NCBI GenBank assembly: GCA_031256525.1
Contig: JAIRQK010000050.1
Coordinates: 1-6,916, forward strand
Direction of reading: 5' to 3'
Origin: Campylobacteraceae bacterium
Lineage (GTDB): Bacteria; Campylobacterota; Campylobacteria; Campylobacterales; Campylobacteraceae
DNA length: 6,916 nt
Part shown: positions 5,519-6,916 of the stretch, one piece after another
Layout: the number at the start of each line of letters is the position of its first letter
Numbering within the stretch: the stretch's first letter is position 1
Notes under the pieces: model-generated
Seen by the model: the letters and a program-made list of their open reading frames with translations, nothing else
Databases searched by the model: none
Told to the model about the DNA's origin: nothing
Program-made: the position numbers and the translations under genes

Positions 5519-6322
5519 ATGAAAAAGATATTATTACTACTATTTGTTATTTTTCTTTGTGGTTGCTCAAATAATTTAACAAAAAGTAATGGAACAAGAT
5601 ACTATTTCCCACAAGGCTTCTCTATTGATTTTAAAGGTTATGAAAATGTCGAAAGTATTTTTAACGAATTTGACCACTATTTGTTTAGAGGCATTCTTTT
5701 ATCAAATGATGATTTTTTGATAATTTCATTTTTTCCTTTTGAAATACATAAACAATATATTGACAATTTTGATGAGATGGTTGAGCAAGGAAGAGATAGG
5801 CTTGATATATATAAAGAATATGTTGATTATTTAAGTAATGAAGATAATTTTATCAATGAAATGAAAACTTCAAAAAATGTCTTTTTTAAAAATTTACTTG
5901 GAAACTCAACGATAACAAAAATTAAACTAAATGATGGATATATAGCTTATTTAATGGAACATAAAAGTCTTGATAGTGTGATAGGAGTTGTCTTTAAAAA
6001 CTCAAAGTTTGTTGTTTCTATGTATACTAACAATAAGGATACCATTAACGACCTAAAAGATATTTTACACTCCATAAAAAGCGAAAAACCAAAAGATAAA
6101 AACTACTATCTGAAACAAGCGAGAAGCGATAGAGATGAAAACAACTTGTATTCTTTTAAAATAAGAAGTGATAGAGATAAGGACTTACTAAATTTAGCAA
6201 TCTATTATCTCTACAATCCAAATGATAATGAAATAAATGAAGAGATTTTAAGAATATTAGATAACCATAAGACTTTATTAAATATGAGCATACAAGCGAT
6301 TGAAAGCCGTATGAATGAATAA
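5519..6322 (+). CDS. Putative lipoprotein of unknown function
   Basis: The 267-residue product opens with a lipoprotein signal: MKK, a Leu/Phe/Ile-rich core (4-13) and lipobox LCGC with Cys16 as the lipidation site. Ser17 after it predicts outer-membrane placement. The rest has no transmembrane segment, is acidic and Asn/Asp-rich, and I do not recognise a domain. RSDRD occurs twice (202-206, 216-220), suggesting a short duplicated linker before a helical end. AAGGA (5508-5512) overlaps the pcm end, 6 bases before ATG. It is clearly more AT-rich than pcm: hand counts give about 20% GC over 5821-5940 against about 39% over 5101-5220. With an RHS toxin-type fragment overlapping its end, it may be a periplasmic immunity protein or associated cargo. 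This is inference. Confidence 0.8.
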   Translation: MKKILLLLFVIFLCGCSNNLTKSNGTRYYFPQGFSIDFKGYENVESIFNEFDHYLFRGILLSNDDFLIISFFPFEIHKQYIDNFDEMVEQGRDRLDIYKEYVDYLSNEDNFINEMKTSKNVFFKNLLGNSTITKIKLNDGYIAYLMEHKSLDSVIGVVFKNSKFVVSMYTNNKDTINDLKDILHSIKSEKPKDKNYYLKQARSDRDENNLYSFKIRSDRDKDLLNLAIYYLYNPNDNEINEEILRILDNHKTLLNMSIQAIESRMNE

Positions 6323-6916
6323 CTTAATACAAAGATACTACTACTATCCTAACTCAAGAGTACCTTATAAATTAAAAGATAGTAGTAATAATATCTATTA
6401 TCTCTCATATAATCATCAACAGAGTTTAAGAGCTATAACAGATATCAATGGTAATGTAGTTAAAGATATAGAGTATAGTGTATATGGAGAGATATTAAAT
6501 GATACAAATAGTTCTATAAGTGTTCCTTTTAGTTTTGCTGGAGGAGTAATAGATAGTGATACTAAGTTAATAAGGTTTGGATATAGATATTATGATACCT
6601 ATAGTTCTAAATGGACATCTAAAGACCCTATAGACTTTAATGGTAAAGATATCAATCTATATAACTATGTGTTAAATGACCCTGTTAATCTTATTGACCC
6701 AATAGGGTTAAGTCCGCTTAAGTGGTTTGGAAAAGCTAAGGGTGCCAATCAGGTTAAAGAAGGGGCAGAGGAATGCGAAAAAGCTTTTGATAAAAAAGAG
6801 CAGTGTGATAAATTGGCAAAATTGGCTGAAGATAAAAGTCTTCCATATTATGAGCAAAAACGTTACAGAGATGCCTATTGGGATTGCTATTACGGGCAAA
6901 TAAAAGGACCAAATGG
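6315..6916 (+). CDS. Partial RHS-core protein with variable C-terminal tail (orphan polymorphic-toxin module), runs off the window
   Basis: An open frame of 200 complete codons begins at ATG 6315 and continues past the edge. Residues 27-62 are a YD-type repeat (ITDINGNVVKDIEYSVYGEI). Residues 75-132 are the conserved RHS core: GGVIDSDTKLIRFGYRYYD, W-TSKDPIDF, NLYNYVLNDPVN, ending DPIGL (128-132). RHS proteins are normally over 1,000 residues with many YD repeats upstream; here these are missing, and TGA at 6312-6314 closes the frame just before ATG. It overlaps the lipoprotein gene by 8 bases and has no clear SD. The tail after DPIGL is Lys/Glu-rich with Cys154, Cys164 and Cys191 and is not recognised. 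It is less AT-rich (about 39% GC, 6721-6900) than the core (about 28%, 6361-6720, hand count). It may be an orphan toxin cassette, silent until recombination, or a remnant. Confidence 0.8.
   Translation, partial: MNNLIQRYYYYPNSRVPYKLKDSSNNIYYLSYNHQQSLRAITDINGNVVKDIEYSVYGEILNDTNSSISVPFSFAGGVIDSDTKLIRFGYRYYDTYSSKWTSKDPIDFNGKDINLYNYVLNDPVNLIDPIGLSPLKWFGKAKGANQVKEGAEECEKAFDKKEQCDKLAKLAEDKSLPYYEQKRYRDAYWDCYYGQIKGPN

Noticed and set aside
6708..6899. 63-codon - strand frame at the right end
   Set aside because: Antisense to the RHS tail frame, which continues a recognisable RHS core; the - strand product is Phe/Ile-rich with no supporting signals.
1..6916. CRISPR arrays, tRNA or rRNA genes
   Set aside because: No regularly spaced repeats and no cloverleaf or rRNA-like segments were seen on reading both strands.

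Overview
The window is a low-GC chromosomal segment whose gene content and style suggest Campylobacterota (Campylobacter or a close relative). The evidence is the AT-rich codon use, short Shine-Dalgarno spacing, a G8 homopolymer in a gene gap, and the combination of class III and class I ribonucleotide reductase genes with pcm. This assignment is inference; no rRNA or species marker is present.

Layout, all genes on the + strand. Positions 1-351: AT-rich non-coding DNA with two perfect inverted repeats and a probable extended -10 promoter. Positions 352-3324: the anaerobic (class III) ribonucleotide reductase operon, made of a 706-residue NrdD lacking its glycyl-radical end, a 53-residue ORF (2493-2654) carrying exactly that end (RVMGY motif), and nrdG, the radical-SAM activase, starting at a TTG inside the small ORF. 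Positions 3325-3794: a 470-base gap with inverted repeats, the G8 tract, a good sigma70-like promoter and a possible 26-residue peptide ORF. Positions 3795-5516: nrdB (class I RNR beta subunit) followed by pcm (protein-L-isoaspartate methyltransferase). Positions 5519-6322: a very AT-rich unknown lipoprotein gene. Positions 6315 to the window end: an N-terminally missing RHS core joined to an unrecognised C-terminal tail, running off the edge.

Functionally, the first two thirds concern dNTP supply under two oxygen regimes. NrdD, the glycyl-radical ORF and NrdG would reduce ribonucleotides without oxygen, whereas NrdB builds an oxygen-dependent tyrosyl radical and needs an NrdA encoded elsewhere. 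The most notable observation is that the class III enzyme is split between its zinc site and its glycyl-radical loop, giving a separate small radical-bearing protein. By analogy with the GrcA/YfiD spare part of pyruvate formate-lyase, this could be a cheap replaceable subunit. The last 1.4 kb looks like accessory DNA of the polymorphic-toxin type, placed directly after pcm.
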